The position numbers and the translations under genes are program-made. From Xiphophorus maculatus (Eukaryota > Chordata > Actinopteri > Cyprinodontiformes > Poeciliidae): a stretch of 64,000 bases of DNA. How positions within the stretch are numbered: position 1 is the first letter of the stretch; the number at the start of each line of letters is the position of its first letter. Shown piece by piece: positions 1 to 32,199 of the stretch. Location of the stretch: positions 25,136,288-25,200,287 of the forward strand of contig NC_036450.1 in assembly GCF_002775205.1 (NCBI RefSeq), written 5' to 3'. The notes beneath the pieces are model-generated. The model did not search any database. It saw only the letters and a list, made by a program, of their open reading frames with translations, and was not told the origin of the DNA.

Positions 1-354
1 CCGCATTGTTCCAGAGAGACAGCCTGGTTATGTAACAGAATCATAATTAATAGTGTAAGCACACGAGGGACTCCTGCTGTGGAGGGGTGTGTGTGTGCCT
101 GCGGTGGTTATGTCGGTGCTTCCAGCATCCCGGACCGGGCTCGGTGCCAGGGGGATGCGGGATGATGCTGGAGGCGGGAGGAGGGAGGTTGGTACAGATG
201 CCCTGTGAGTTTTACATAACAGCAGCTGGCTCACACATCAAATGAGTGACAAACCGCTGGCCGCAGCACAACAGGCAGCGTCCCTCCTGCCGCGTGCCGC
301 AGTGCCCGGAGTCCAGCCGAGAGGAGGGGAGAGAGCGCGCGCTCCTGACTGTGC

Positions 355-363
355 GTCACGTGA
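355..363 (+). promoter_or_regulatory. CACGTG E-box, GTCACGTGA
   Basis: The sequence GTCACGTGA matches nine of ten bases of the CLEAR/M-box type site bound by USF and MiT/TFE bHLH-zip factors. It lies about 180 bp upstream of the cnnm4 start codon. The match is seen; occupancy is inference. Confidence 0.45.
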
Positions 364-503
364 AGGATACAGTTGGAAGAGTGGCACGTTTGTTTACCAG
401 CCATACCTGTCGTCGTCCGGTTGGCACTGTTGCCGTTTGCGTGTGTGTGAGTGAAGAGAGATGGAGGGCCGGAGGGAGGCGGAGCCGCTCGGACATGAGT
501 AAA

Positions 504-511
504 TGACGTCA
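504..511 (+). promoter_or_regulatory. Consensus cAMP response element TGACGTCA
   Basis: A perfect eight-base palindromic CRE lies 31 bp upstream of the chosen start codon and overlaps the upstream in-frame ATG at 503. CREB/ATF sites usually act close to the transcription start, so this suggests a start near here; that is inference. Confidence 0.5.
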
Positions 512-541
512 GCTCCCAGGTCGCCGAGCAGAGAAACAAAC

Positions 542-19653
<19,112 letters not shown>

Positions 19654-20284
19654 CTCCGGTCCTCTTAGAAAGCCGTCGGTTCAACCTCCTTGCACTACTT
19701 CCTTCTCCTGTTGGCCGTTTCGGTTCTAAGCAACATTGTTTCTATGGGAACCAACAAAGGATCAGCACATCTCTACTCTCTGCCATCTCCTCCTGCATGT
19801 TCCTATCCCAACACTGAACCCATTACAGAGTGGGAACCAGAGGATGGACCAGTCCAATCAAAAATAAAAAATCTACCTTTGCATTTAGTTTCATCTGCAC
19901 AGGTGACGGCATGTCTGCCTCTGCCTGGGTACGGTGGAGGTAACTGGAAGAGAGAGTGTACACCGCCCCCCTGTGGTTGCGTGTTAGATTGCATTTCTTA
20001 CATACAATCATAAATCATGCATCCAGTTGTTTAGTTTGAGCCCCGTAGCTTTCTACAAGTAGACACAAAAACCCAGCACCATCAACCAGAGTTTTAAGGT
20101 GATAGAGATGCTTTTAACAAACAGCTTATGAATCAAAAACTGCAGGGCTGCCTCCTGTGTGGGTTTGTTTTTATCCACTAGGGGGCAGATTATGACTTCA
20201 TGAAATGAGATCCAAAATGCCTGTTATAAAGTAGATATTTATATATAATTTAAATTATTTCAATAATGTTTTAATAATTTGTTA

Positions 20285-20290
20285 AATAAA
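20285..20290 (+). terminator. Candidate cnnm4 poly(A) signal AATAAA
   Basis: The first AATAAA in an AT-rich context about 630 bp after the stop codon. Another candidate lies near 20745. Without transcripts the true site cannot be chosen. Confidence 0.3.
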
Positions 20291-20779
20291 TGATTAAATG
20301 TGAAATAACTGATTAAAAATGTATTTAAAGAAGCAGTATTATCATTTTATAGCATAATCAGGTAACTATGTAACTAACTTCAGTTTGAAAAATGCTCTTT
20401 ATATCAAAATATGATTTAAAAGAAATTTGACTTTGTTTCTTTAAAAACAAATGATTTTTCTGTAACTCCACCTTCAGGAAGTCATCACAACATGGCTCCT
20501 CTATTAACCCTTTAACTGGAAGAAATGTAGTTAATTGTTCTGTAGTCCCTGGTTTTGCAGAACATCATTAATTTATCATTATTTATTATATCAGGAGGCA
20601 GAGCTAACCTTGCTATAAATGAGCCTTATTGGGATGTGGCTGAGCGGGTGTAAAGGTTAGCCAATCAAATGTTAGGACCTATTTAAAGAGCCACAGTGGT
20701 GTTAAAGAAGTAAACACTAAATATTTACGTTATTTTAACACTTAATAAATGAAAGTTTTATTTAATTGTTACTATATGA

Positions 20780-20945
20780 TTGCAGTTTCCTGGCCAACTT
20801 TAATCTTTGAAAAACCTGATCTGCCAATTCCAATTTTTTGGGCAATACCTTTTTTTTTTTTTGTCTGAAAAGCTGTTAAGTATATTTAAATATTGGCTGA
20901 TCGTCGATCTCCCAAAATTAAGGAATTTGGTGCATTTCTAAGTTC
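20780..20945. mobile_element. Degenerate hAT-like MITE fragment
   Basis: Contains GATTGCAGTTTCCTGGCCAA, TTTTTGTCTGAAAAGCTG and AATTAAGGAATTTGGTGCAT, echoing the copies at 18702-18916 and 42225-42300. Ends are worn. Confidence 0.35.
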
Positions 20946-21136
20946 AACATTTAATTGCAATTTTTAGATAAATTATTCACACATTAATGTAGCTATAGAT
21001 TACTGTTTACGTTAAATGATAACATATAGAAATGTTATAGAACAAATAAACTATTTGATTTCAATTATTTAGATCTTTGCCTAATGAGATTCAACAGGGT
21101 TTAAAATAATCCCAGTTACCTCCACTATAGTTTAGT

Positions 21137-21202
<66 letters not shown>
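21137..21202. repeat. (CA)n(TA)n compound microsatellite
   Basis: About 11 CA units (21137-21158) run directly into about 22 TA units (21159-21202). Confidence 0.95.
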
Positions 21203-21205
<3 letters not shown>

Positions 21206-21903
21206 TATGTATGTACATGTACTGTATGTATATAATACCCATTGTTCTTTTTTTTGGTAATCATTGCAGACTGACCTTTAACCTATCCACTGGGAGAATT
21301 CATGACTGCCGTGTCCCTGCCGGAGACGTTTCCAGTTAGTTGCATTTATTTATTTATTTCATTGACATTTTTTTTTCCCCCTTTGGTCCAAAGATTGAAG
21401 CTTCCAAAGTTTAAGGCGTCAACGATGGCGGTTTCATTTACAATATGCATGATTTCAGGTTGGTCTCTTGTCGCAGCTCGTCTGTTCATTTCAATTTTCT
21501 GGTTTGAATCTGGTCTTAAGATTGCGTGAAGGAGTTGCAAAAACCAATGCCTGTGTCAATTCAGCTACCAGCAAAGTGACCAGATTCACTGTAGCTGACA
21601 GCTCCTGCAGCAGGAAGTGAGATCTAAAGCAGCACACCACCCAGGCTGCATGTTTTAACCCAGAGAAAGTCAGACAGACGCCTGATGAGCATGCACACTG
21701 TTGGTTTTATTACTTCTGTTTAAGTATTCAGAAAAACATTCAGTGTGAAGCGTTTAACTTGAAAATAACTATTCTGAATAGGGTTAGAGTACATGCATTC
21801 TAACATATACAAAAAATAGAATTTTACATACAATAATGCAACTTTGAAATCTATATTCAACAGTAAAGATTATTATTAAATTCTATCTTAGTAGAAGTAT
21901 GTG

Positions 21904-22550
21904 TACAATGCCGGCCACATTCATTTGCTACCCCTGGTAAAAATGTGGTTAAAAAAAAGAAACGATATTCTCGGAAAAAATATCAAAAGATAAGCAGCCT
22001 TTTATTGGAAAAAGTGACTGTTGTTTTCCAGTAAAGCTCCAGGTGGGGCCTTTCTGGGAACTCCAACTTCCTCATAGACACGAAAACAAAAGAGAAAAAA
22101 ACCCCAGCAAGTCAGTCTAAAATGTCCTTTAGGTTTATGATTCTTTACCCCTGCGATATACTGGTAGCCAGTAGAGGGCGTACCTAGCATGTTTACTTCT
22201 GGAGCTGCTTGGACTATGCTGCAGCAGAATACGGAATATGATCAATTAAATGCTAGCTTAATATGTTTGAAGATAAATATTTAGTTTGTAACAAAATATC
22301 TGGCTTGCTAATTAAATATTCAGTTTAGTCTGAAACTGTCACATTCCTAAATAAATGAACAACATTATGAAAATATGACTTTGAAAAATTAACACTCATT
22401 TTTTTTATTTAACAGACTTTAGTTATTGTTAATTTTTGACTGTGTAACTTTCCAAATGGCACCCCATACCACACTGCTGCCATAAATAATCATGTTATTT
22501 GAAGGATTTGTATTTATCTTCAACCTGCTGTAAATGTGGCCGGTACTGTA
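21904..22550. mobile_element. Non-autonomous Tc1/mariner-type element with TA duplication
   Basis: The left end at 21906 (CAATGCCGGCCACATT) is the inverted match of the right end ending at 22548 (AATGTGGCCGGTACTG), about two mismatches. TA dinucleotides flank both ends (21904-21905 and 22549-22550), the target duplication of this superfamily. The 643-bp interior is AT-rich and has no transposase. Confidence 0.7.
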
Positions 22551-25500
22551 CCTACCTGGAAATGTGGAAAATCTGTAAAAGTCTCCCCAGAACTATTAGA
22601 CTTCTTTCTTCAAACAGGAAGTCATGACGAGCGGTCCCTGCCTGGGACCTGCAGAGTGCAATAAAAAGTCAAAGTAGATTATGTTAAAGGGGTTGAAACC
22701 TGCAGGAACAGTGGTGTGGTGCCACATCAATGATTTCCTTTCAGAGAGTTGTATGCAAGTATTCATTTGTGTGATGTTATGTTTCTTCATGCATTTAACT
22801 TTGTTTTTTTGTTTTTTTACATATATTTGAAAGTGGTTTTATTGTTTTGCTTTCTAACCGAGGGACGGCTTATTTTACGTCTTCCACCGGAGATCCCTCA
22901 CTGTGAATGGTTTGGTGGAGCTTTGGTTCCCTCTCAGAGAGGCGGCCCAACCTGACCCGGCCTGTTGCATCTCGTCGTGTTTTAAATGATCTGCTGGGAT
23001 AGTCGCGGTTACAGATTACACTCGGCTTCTGTCTTTATTTATTTCCTCCGGGTTAGCTTAGGTTGCGGCTGTTTAATGATCAACAGCTCACCTGAAGACC
23101 AAATAAGGGAGGAACTGGCCCTGCTCCCAGTTTTCTGTGCGTTCATAACACAGCCGGCTGCTCTGCAGAAACTAAGTGATTCAAACCTGACCAAACTTTT
23201 GCCAGAATAAGCTAAGCGTGGTTGGTGTCCAACAAAAAGCTCCTTACCAAATAAACAGGGTTTTTTTTGTAACAGTGCGGCATTTTGGGACCTACCCCTT
23301 TCCTCAGTGAGAGTTAATGTGAAGGGCTTTACTGTCATAAAGCTGTTGCAGTAGCTCGTCTAAAAAGATGGGAGTCTTTTCTGTTGCAGCGTACAGTTAT
23401 TCCCTAAATAACTGATGTTTTGTCATTCATTTTTATGCATTTGTGAAATCAAATAATTTATTCCCTTGGTTGTTTGTGGGGATTTTTTTGTGGTTCACAT
23501 TGTGAAAATAGCTTTAATTTGATCTTCTGGTGTGTTCCGTTTCTACTCAGTAGTTGTCGTTTCTGAGTTTTAAGCAGTAAAAACAAAAGCAACTGGAGCG
23601 CCTGAAATCAGAGCTTTGTCTTAAGTCAGCGTAAAATTTTCAGCATGGCTGCGATGCTTAGAAAACTATTTTTTAAAAAGTGTAAGTTGTTTATTTGCAT
23701 GTCTCAAGGTCTGCACTATCTTTAACGCTGTAATACACATGTAGCGCGAGTAGGTGGCAATAACGTTAGCAACTTAAAATAAGAAAGATCATTGACGTCC
23801 ACCCTGCGGTTTGGTAGGTGGCAGTAAAAGCACCAACCGCCAATAAAAAAAACTAAATAATAATAAGAAGAAGCGCCCTCGCTCTTACAAGGTAACCAAA
23901 CAAGATAAAACAGATGAGCTAAAAACAATACCTGGTTGCTTTTTGACCAGTCAAACATTTCTTATTGGAGCCACAAGCTAGTGGTGCGTTGCACTGAAAG
24001 TCTGAAGTAGGATCTTTGCATCACACTCAACAGTTTTCCAGTTGCAGGTTGGAAAATTAGGGAGATTTGCTAACTGTAACTTTGCTAAGCAATCTGCAGT
24101 TACCAATACAACCAGAACATTTTTTCCAAATGTACTGGATCACTGGCATACATTAAACTGTACCATCTGTGCAACTGATTAAATTAGATTTAAACTGACC
24201 TAAGTGCTAATAAAGAGGTTTTAGTGACGGCTGTCATTGTATTTTATGTGATTGGCAGCCATATTGGATTCTAAGACTGAGTTTGATTTTCCGAGTCAGA
24301 ATTCTGTCACAGTGCATTTTTCTGGCTTGCATCTCAGAAACTCTGACTTCCGAGTACAAATTGAATGCACCACAAATCTCCTACACTTCAATTTAAGTCT
24401 AGGACGTTTTGGTTCCATCCAGGATCTTATCAAACAACAATCTGTTCTTGCTTCTTGGCAGAACTGGGTCTCCAGATCAGGAATTCTGAATTAGTTTGAA
24501 TAAATGTGAACAGTCAAAGGAAACCCAGCAAATAACTGGCACCAGGTAAAATCAGTACTTGAAAAGGCATCAACAGAACAGAACAAATAGAGCTGGAGTT
24601 TTACAGAAAAATGTATTGTTTAATGCTTGAAAGAGGTTTGATATGTGAACATATGTGTAGTAAAAGAATCTAAAGGTGCAGAGGTCAGTGGGGAGTTGGG
24701 ATGGAAACACTAGTAAATCCGTAGTAATGTGGACGCACTGTTAAAGCCTTGTTTCCACACAACCTTTATAATTTTGATTGATCTCATATGCTGTTAAAAT
24801 GTCCACCTTCTGTTCGCCTTGGTCTTCAAATCACTTTGACTACACTATATGTTTATGAAGCAAGTTTTTCATTTTCCTTTTTTTTAACCACTTTTTAACC
24901 TAACTACTAAGTTCCCAAATTGAATAAAGTGGGTTTTATAATAATTCTTCACAAACTGCAAACAAGTGGGCAAGAATTTCTGTCTTGCACTTTTGGTTCA
25001 GTTCCGGAAAAAATGGCCCATTTGTGTGGAAACAAGCCGGACCGCTGGCTGGACCCAGACCTGCGTCCACCTCACAGCAAGCAGCGAGACGCTGACCTGA
25101 ACATCAGGTCATGCTAAGCTAGCGCAGTGGCTGACTGGAGTTCAAAAGACAACCCATTCTCAAGTTCATCCAACACAGTAGCAGCCATCCCGTTAGAAGC
25201 TCCGCCCCCTGGCCTCAGAGAACCTTCCAGAACATTTCAACATGTCTGTAAATGATGCTTGTTCTGACTGCTTGTTCTGGAGAATTTAGCTGTGACTGAA
25301 ACAAATGAAGCCGCTCAGTCCTCACTGCGTGCGGGTCTGAGTCTGAGTGTGTTTCTGAAGCTGCTGGTGTTTATTCAATAGGTTCAGGTCATTTTACCAG
25401 TTTGTACTTTTGGAGTTTTGGCTGTTTTGCACAGTTTAACCAAGTTTAGCCAAGAAAAGGAGCCGTTAGCCACAGGCTGCATGGTACCAAACACAAATAG

Positions 25501-28500
25501 TCGATACCTGCCTCGGGGACTCGCTATGACAACTGATCATTTAAAGATCTTGTCTTTGATCTATTTTTGTTGTACTTGAAGAAAATTGAGTTTTGAGACT
25601 TCAAAGCACCCTGACATTGAATTAGACAGTTAGACTAAACGTCTAAGTTAGACAGGATCTAACTTAGAGCTGCGTTAGCTTGAAGAAGGGTCAAAATCGA
25701 TCATACTTCATAGAAACTAAATGGTCCAAGAAGAGATTACACCATAACCAATGGTAATAGGATGGAGTGTAAAGCCTTAAGGGGAAAAAATACAATTAAA
25801 TAAAAGTCTACAAGAAATGTAAGAATTTTTGATGATTTATCTCCAGGATTCATCAAAAGTTCTAATCTAACAAAATTAAACAAGCTTGATATGTCATGAT
25901 CAAATGGGTACAAAGTGGTTAGTTTATGGAGGGAGTGTCCAAAGTGTGGCCCAGGGGCCAGTCGTCATCTGCTTATTTTTGTTTCACACGTATAAAGCTG
26001 TTAATCGACTGCAAAAGTAAACTATTTTGTCGATGACGGATTTATTTGAAAAGAGTTTTAAAAAAAACAACTTATTTGATAAAATAGTTTTATAAGCTAG
26101 CACTGATGTAGAAAGTGTACAGTTTAGAGTTTTGTTGCATACATTTAGAAAGGGTTACTATTTCAAAGCATTTTTATGTGAAAGTTCCAGATGCTGGGTT
26201 AGCAGCTAGACAAATTGGTATCCTGTTCCAGGACCTTGTAGGCTCTAGGTTTACTGTGGCTGTCGTAATAAAACAAAAATCTGGTCATTTTCTTCATACA
26301 AAGTTCTTGCTTCTTAAAGGAAAAGTTCCCCAAAAACCCTGCTGAGGTTGGCAGGTTTTACTGGTCGGATCAGGAAGTGCTTCCTCGTTCAACACAGATT
26401 CAAACGCAGGTTAGAAAAAATCCCATCAGAATTTTTTTTAAACATTTTGAATACTGTTTAGGTAATGCAGAGCAGTTTTACCTGCAGACAACGGCCTTGA
26501 AGATGGAAGAAATTGCTTCCACAGAATCTTCTTCATTATACCAAGTAGTCTGTGCTGTTGCTACTAAGGCAGATGTATCTCTTCATTTTACCATGTAACC
26601 TTAAAAGACTTTATGTGCTCCAGTTGAAACATAGACCAAGATTGTTTAATTAGTGTAAAGAAACTCAGTCAACATTGAGGAGTATTTAAAGATGGCGTCA
26701 GAAGACGCTTCCCAGCACTGAAGCATCATGAAGCTAGCTAGCTCTGATACCACACATCACAAGTAAGACAGAACTAATACCCCATCACACCACGGTGTAT
26801 AGACCACACACCTAGCATGAAAGGAAACACTAGCTACGTTTCCATTAACTGTATAATTTACCAATTTCGGGGGGGAAAATATCACACTTTTCAATGAATA
26901 GTTTTGGTGCTAGCATGAGGTGGGTTATGGCCGCATCACAATCAGTTCATCTCACAAAACTGCAATGGAAACACTTTTTTCACATTACAAGAGTCACATG
27001 AGCTACAACCGGATGTTGCCACTGGTGTAAACCACAAAGAAAACGATGGGAAGAAGGTGGAGGATGATTGCGTAACATGTTTCTTTAATGACTTATTTCA
27101 TGAACAAACTTGTCCATGTGTGATTTTAATTACGTTTCTTTTTTAAAGGAATCACCGCATTTTCAAAGTTTCGACGTTTGCAGAATATTGACAAAGTTTT
27201 TAATAGAAACGCAGTTACTAAGACCGCATGTTAAATAGGTCTAATCCTCAACTGAACAATTTAACCTTTGACCAGCCAGCCAACCTTCAGCCAGGCTTAA
27301 TGGGGGCTCATTTTCGCCTAGCTGTCTCCTAAATTACGAATCCAGCTCTGGGAAAGTTCTCATAAAAACCACATGCACGTTCAATGTCATGCTAAAATCA
27401 CAGTGCCATCTAGTGGCCTGTCATAACAGCTATAGCTGACTCGATGGGTCTTCATGGGAATTTTTCCCAATCAACATCTGAAAATACTGACAGTTTCCAG
27501 GCAACGGTGTCATGTAAGCATAGCCTGAATGTGAAAAACAAAACAAAAAAACACTTTCCATCTTTATTCTCCAGCATCCTCCAGACCGGAAGTTCGATAC
27601 CTGCACAATAAATGCAACAGAATTAGCCTTACTTTGTGTTTTGGGTAGACCTGCCTGTTGGTTGGTAGCTCACTTGTAGCTGTAGGTAGAACTGATTTCT
27701 GGTGAAAGTCACTGGTTGGCTGCAGGAGTACCAGTGTGTGTGCTGGGAAATGTGAAGACCTCCTTAGTAAATATGTATTTATTATAAACATGATATTTAT
27801 TTACTTTTTATTTTTTGTGATTATGGATCTGTGAAACGGGCTTCCAGCTGTGACCACAGCTTTTATTGGGTTACTTTGCCCAGAAACACTGTGTTCAGTT
27901 CCCTCAGTTATGTTTGGGTTATATTAATGTAAATACTATGTATATGAAAAGATGCTGAGAAACGTAGAAAAAAAATAGATCTATTTATTCTGAAATGAAG
28001 TTTTATTTCCAATGTTGGAAGACATTTCATGGCAATAAACATTGCACAGAGTTGACCTCAACTAACGAGTTGCGCCAATCGTCTTTTGTCTTTTCTTTAC
28101 AGTCGTGCAAAAACTTACTTCCTCTCCCTGTAATCCTTCCTTTTTTCTTCCCACGCCTCTTCATCAGCCCGTCACCTTGTCCTGACCTTGACCCTTCTCC
28201 TGCCGTGCAGAAGGATTGAAATTCCTCCCTCCCTCGCTCCCGCTCTGATCTCGAGCCGCTTTCAGAGCCGAGTTTATCAGCAACCCGCTGCCGTGTTTTG
28301 TTTTGTTTTTTTCGGTCTTGCAGCGGTGTGAGGATTAGACTTCTCGTGAAGGTTAAATATTTTCCAGCACAGAGGGAGTTTTTCCACATCACAGATGGAA
28401 CCGTTCCAACTCTCAAACAGTGGATGCAATCCACGCAAAGAGCAAAAGAGTTGCAGATGAAATGGAACATGAAGTGTTTGCCTCTAATTCACTGTTAAAA

Positions 28501-29200
28501 TATCATGTTTTTGTGGTGTAAAAAAATGAATTATGAATAACCTATTTTGCGTGATATTTATCCTCCATCGTTCAACTAAAAACACTAATCTAAAAACTGG
28601 CATATTCTTGTTGTGGACCATTTTTGTAGCCTTGAACTGACTGATACCTTAATATAAGGAGATCTTTTTTTTATTCTTTATGTCGTCTACAAAATTTGGC
28701 TTCTGGCAAAAGTCCAAACGGTCCTACTTTATCGACAGTAATTCAGATTCTCAGCTATTAAATGGACGTGTGAATAAAAAAAGAAACTAAAACTGGATTA
28801 AAGGATTCTTCCGCAAAGTGTTTGAGTGTGCAAAACACTTTTGCAACCTGGTTCTTGCTACTATTTCCAATTGAGATTTTTTCTGTTATTAACTTTCTAA
28901 TGAGCTGTTCAGAATAAATGTCATATTATAGATGGAAAATGGAAGCTTTTATTTATTTATTGTGTGTCATTTCTTTACACCACAAAACCTTGATGAGGTG
29001 TAGTCTTTTATAGTTTGTATGAGTGCAATGCAAATATGAAATACATTGTGGACAGAGGACTCATAAAAATAAAAGCTAATATTCTAGTCTATAATTTCGC
29101 TTTTTTTTATTTCCAAGGTGCCGAAATATTTTATAAACTGAGATTGGGAGGTGCTTCATGTGGATAACTTTACTGAAAGTCTGTCTAAATACTTTTTAAA
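22551..29200. other. Intergenic DNA between cnnm4 and the sialidase
   Basis: AT-rich DNA with only short open frames and no splice-site-flanked conserved peptide that I recognise. A hAT-type end (about 25930-25975, GTGTCCAAAGTGTGGCCCAG) is the only repeat signature I can point to. The neighbouring stretches 20291-21136 and 29326-30298 are equally empty of genes. Confidence 0.6.
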
Positions 29201-29325
29201 GATTTGTTGGCGCTAGTGGGCTTTATTCAAAGTTATCAGACAGAAAAGGGGGGAAACATGCAGCAAAGCTCCCGAGGTTGGGATTGGAACCTCAGACCTC
29301 TACACCACAAGCTACCCTGAATTAA
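29201..29325 (-). mobile_element. tRNA-derived SINE fragment
   Basis: On the minus strand a tRNA-like A box (GTGGTGTAGAGGTCTGAGG) and B box (GGTTCCAATCCC) are followed by CATGTTTCCCCCCTTTTCTG and AAAGCCCACTAGCGCC, similar to the tail of the element at 57275-57457. It does not form a complete tRNA. Confidence 0.55.
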
Positions 29326-30298
29326 AGAACGATGAAAAAACTAGTAGAAAGAAAAATAACACTTTATTCATCAGTTAAATGTCACTTAAATGCTCGAATA
29401 CATCATATTTGGATATTTATTTTCACATCAAAGTTTGATCGAAGGTAAAAGTTCAACAGATGACCAAAAATATACCTAAAAATCCCCAGGAAACCCGACA
29501 CATTTGAAACATAATCACACCTCTAACCCTTTTCTCCCACTATTCATTGATGTAAAACAATACATGTGAAAAACACCATTTAAATCTGTTACCTCATATT
29601 TTCCTAAGTGAGATTCTGAATAGTTATCAGTAATAGTTGAGCTGTAGTCGAAAGATCTCATTGTGTCTATGAGTTATGTTTCTGAAGTAATGGGATGCTG
29701 TCCAGTCACTTTTTCTTTTTCTTTTTCTGTTTTAGTCTGTTAGGATTATAGCATATTAATCTGTCTGCACCAGCATCTAAAGGCAGAAATGATTCATTTT
29801 TGACTTTAGAATTTGCGTGTTCAACATGGACCCAGAGTGAAACGGGATTATTCCTGGGATCAGTGGGTTCTTTCCAGTAGACAAAGAATCAAGACAAACA
29901 GCTTCTCAATTTGAAGAGATCACTAAAATCCCAGTGTGTCAACAAAAAGCCCCTGGAGGAAAACTCCTTACACTGAGCAAAGATCGGGTTTGATTTTAGG
30001 GTTAAAACATAATGAGTAAAATACTTGTGTTGTTTTATAACAAGTTATTTCACTGGTAATTGACACATTGATTTATCTGTCTTTGCCTGTAGTTGACAAT
30101 CAGTTGGAAGTATAGAAAATGTCAGATGAATATCAAACAAGAAAGAGATTTTCACCTCCGTCAATTAATTGGCAAAGCATCTAAAAATGCCAGCAGAGTA
30201 ATGTAATCAGAGTATTTCTTCATGTCATCAGCAAATGATTTAATGACGTTGTAGCTAGGCTTATGTTAATCCCTTTAAGGAGTGAGGTATTGAAAACA

Positions 30299-32113
30299 TT
30301 AGTTTTCAATACCTTTTTTTACTTGAATGTAGCTGAAGACATTGCATGCTATCTGTTCAATTTCAGACGATTCTCCACGCTCCATCAGACATGCAAACCA
30401 GCCGCCTTCAAGGTAAGCCAGGTCAGAGTAACCACTGGGACCCTCGTTAAGGATCCAGGGGTTGCTCCATGCACTTGGATCCAGCGGGGATTTGTTCAGA
30501 TACACCCCTAGGTCCACTCTTGTGGACTGACTGGTCGGATGGGAGTAAAGCAGCCACCGTGGCTCCTGATTTGCACCAGACCCTCCAGGTTGAGCTGGAA
30601 AGGAGACCACGCTCCCCTGACATCCTCCGCCTGTTTCCGCGAGCTTCTCAGCAGGAGGGAGGGTGAGGAAATCCTCTCCCCCGTTGTCGCTGACCGCCTC
30701 CACTCGGTAGCCTCCCTCATTGCGGGCATTGCAGTAAACGTACCTGGTGCCTTTGCCGTCCGAAACCTCGGCCATTTCGCATTCGACCGATTTGTCGTCG
30801 AGCGTGTTGCCCAGCTGCCACGTGGCGCCGTTGTCGTCACTGTAGAAGCAGAACGCGCGCGAGACGGCGAAAAAACACGACACGCAGAAGCACGAGGGGA
30901 AGCGAGAGACATAAGCGTAGGCCGGAACGATCAGTCTACCGCTTTCTGTTTGGAGGCCGTGACCCGGACCAACGGCAAACGTTGCCCACTGTTTGGTCTG
31001 AGGAAAATTTACTGTCAAGTCAGTGACCGAGTTCCAGGTCTCACCGGCGTCTCTGGTCGTCATGTAGCAGAGACGGGCCTTGTTGACGCCCCAGAACCTC
31101 TGCCATGGTTCTGAAACGTTGCCTTCGACACAGATGAAAAACAGAAAGAGTGTCTTGGTTGTCTTTTCGTAGACTGGGCACGGATTCATGGGGCGAAATC
31201 CACCAAGATGGACCTTCTCCACCACGTTTCTGGACACTGACCACTGCAAAGGGACATAACTCTGAGTTAGAGCCATGCTGAAATAAATGGTGTAGCGAGA
31301 AAACAGTTGGTTTAGATCAACATTTTCAGGTTAAGGACCACTTTACCCATTTAACAAACACTCACCGACCACCTAACTTGAAATTGCCCAACATCTAAAT
31401 ATATGCAACCTGAAATGAAAATATTAACTCTTAACTGACTTATTGTCTTTGTTCATCTTAAAGAGAAGGCTGATGATGACAAAACCATGAACAAGCCTAC
31501 TTGAGGTATTTTGAGTAAGTAACAGATTCTAAACTGTATATTCTAAACATAAATAGAACATAAAAAATTATTTTATTTTAGATACTACAGATGCAGTTAG
31601 TCAGCTTGAGGCTCAGCGCTGCTCAAAAACCAAAGTTCTGCAACTCACCACAACTCATCAGTTTCTCGGAATATATTTCCGAGAAACTGAAAAAAATTCC
31701 TGCAGACTGAATGACTCCGGTATGTTCAGCTTTTCGAAAGCTTCTCATCCATTATTAGTTTAAACACAATCCTTTGGTAAGCTAACTGTAGCGTCAGACT
31801 TCAAGCTCACATTACGGCAAATAAATGGTCCTTTACATGCAGTACCTTGCGGACCACAGGCTGAGAGAGATTGGTTTAGACGATTTACCTTAACACTTAT
31901 TTCAAGAGTGGCTTCGTCTTTGACCAGCGCTCCCGTTTTCATGACCAGCACCTCTGCGCTGGCGTCGTTTGAAGTTCTCCGCTTCTCTGCAAAGGCCAGC
32001 AGAATCTTTTGGTCTTGGTCATAGTGCAGAGCAGGAATCCTGTACACCTCCTCTTTGTCGGAAAGAAAGACGGTACTCTGCTGTCCGGAGGTAAGCAAGG
32101 CCTTCTTTTCCAT
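30299..32113 (-). CDS. neu3: NEU3-like sialidase (two coding exons)
   Basis: Coding exons on the minus strand: 32113-31889 (75 residues) and 31243-30299 (314 residues plus stop), joined in phase 0 at EISVK/WSVSRNVVEK. The 389-residue product is a complete GH33 exo-alpha-sialidase, which removes terminal sialic acid from gangliosides and glycoproteins; NEU3 acts at membranes. Seen: YRIP motif (24-27, catalytic-triad Arg25), Asp boxes at 138-145 (TRDAGETW) and 210-217 (SDDNGATW), the VPAYAY tyrosines (184, 186), Glu229, Arg249 (CNAR), Arg317 (TRVDLG) and Tyr347 (SGYSDL). LLYSHPTS, VDLGVYLN and WATFAVGPGHG favour NEU3 over NEU2. It lacks the long insertion of human NEU3 (428 residues), so it is nearer NEU2 in length. 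Teleosts have several neu3 copies; which one this is cannot be told. Confidence 0.85.
31244..31888 (-). other. neu3 intron
   Basis: A 645-bp intron read on the minus strand from AAG/GTAAAT to CCCTTTGCAG/TGG. It holds no recognisable feature. Confidence 0.85.
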
Positions 32114-32122
32114 AGTTTATCA

Positions 32123-32127
32123 TCTGT
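32123..32127 (-). other. Possible splice acceptor of a 5' noncoding exon of neu3
   Basis: Reading the minus strand, TTGTTTTGCCCACAG lies 10 bases before the start codon at 32113 and looks like an acceptor, so a noncoding first exon may lie further up (above 32130). The partner donor is not identified. Confidence 0.3.
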
Positions 32128-32199
32128 GGGCAAAACAATCAATCAGGCGCAGACCTGTGAGGGAGGAGACTTTATTGCAAGGAGATGGGGGCCATCAAG

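Larger units (their letters stand above)
1..541 (+). promoter_or_regulatory. cnnm4 promoter and 5' UTR region
   Basis: The DNA from about 240 to 540 is GC- and CpG-rich, as expected for a CpG-island promoter running into exon 1. No TATA box is obvious. It contains an E-box (355-363), a minimal upstream ORF at 495-506 (ATG AGT AAA TGA) and a palindromic CRE (504-511). The transcription start is not resolvable from sequence. The first 230 bases show nothing I can assign. Confidence 0.55.

Noticed and set aside
30539..31114. Plus-strand open frame of 191 codons
   Set aside because: It is antisense to the conserved sialidase exon and has no conserved motifs of its own.
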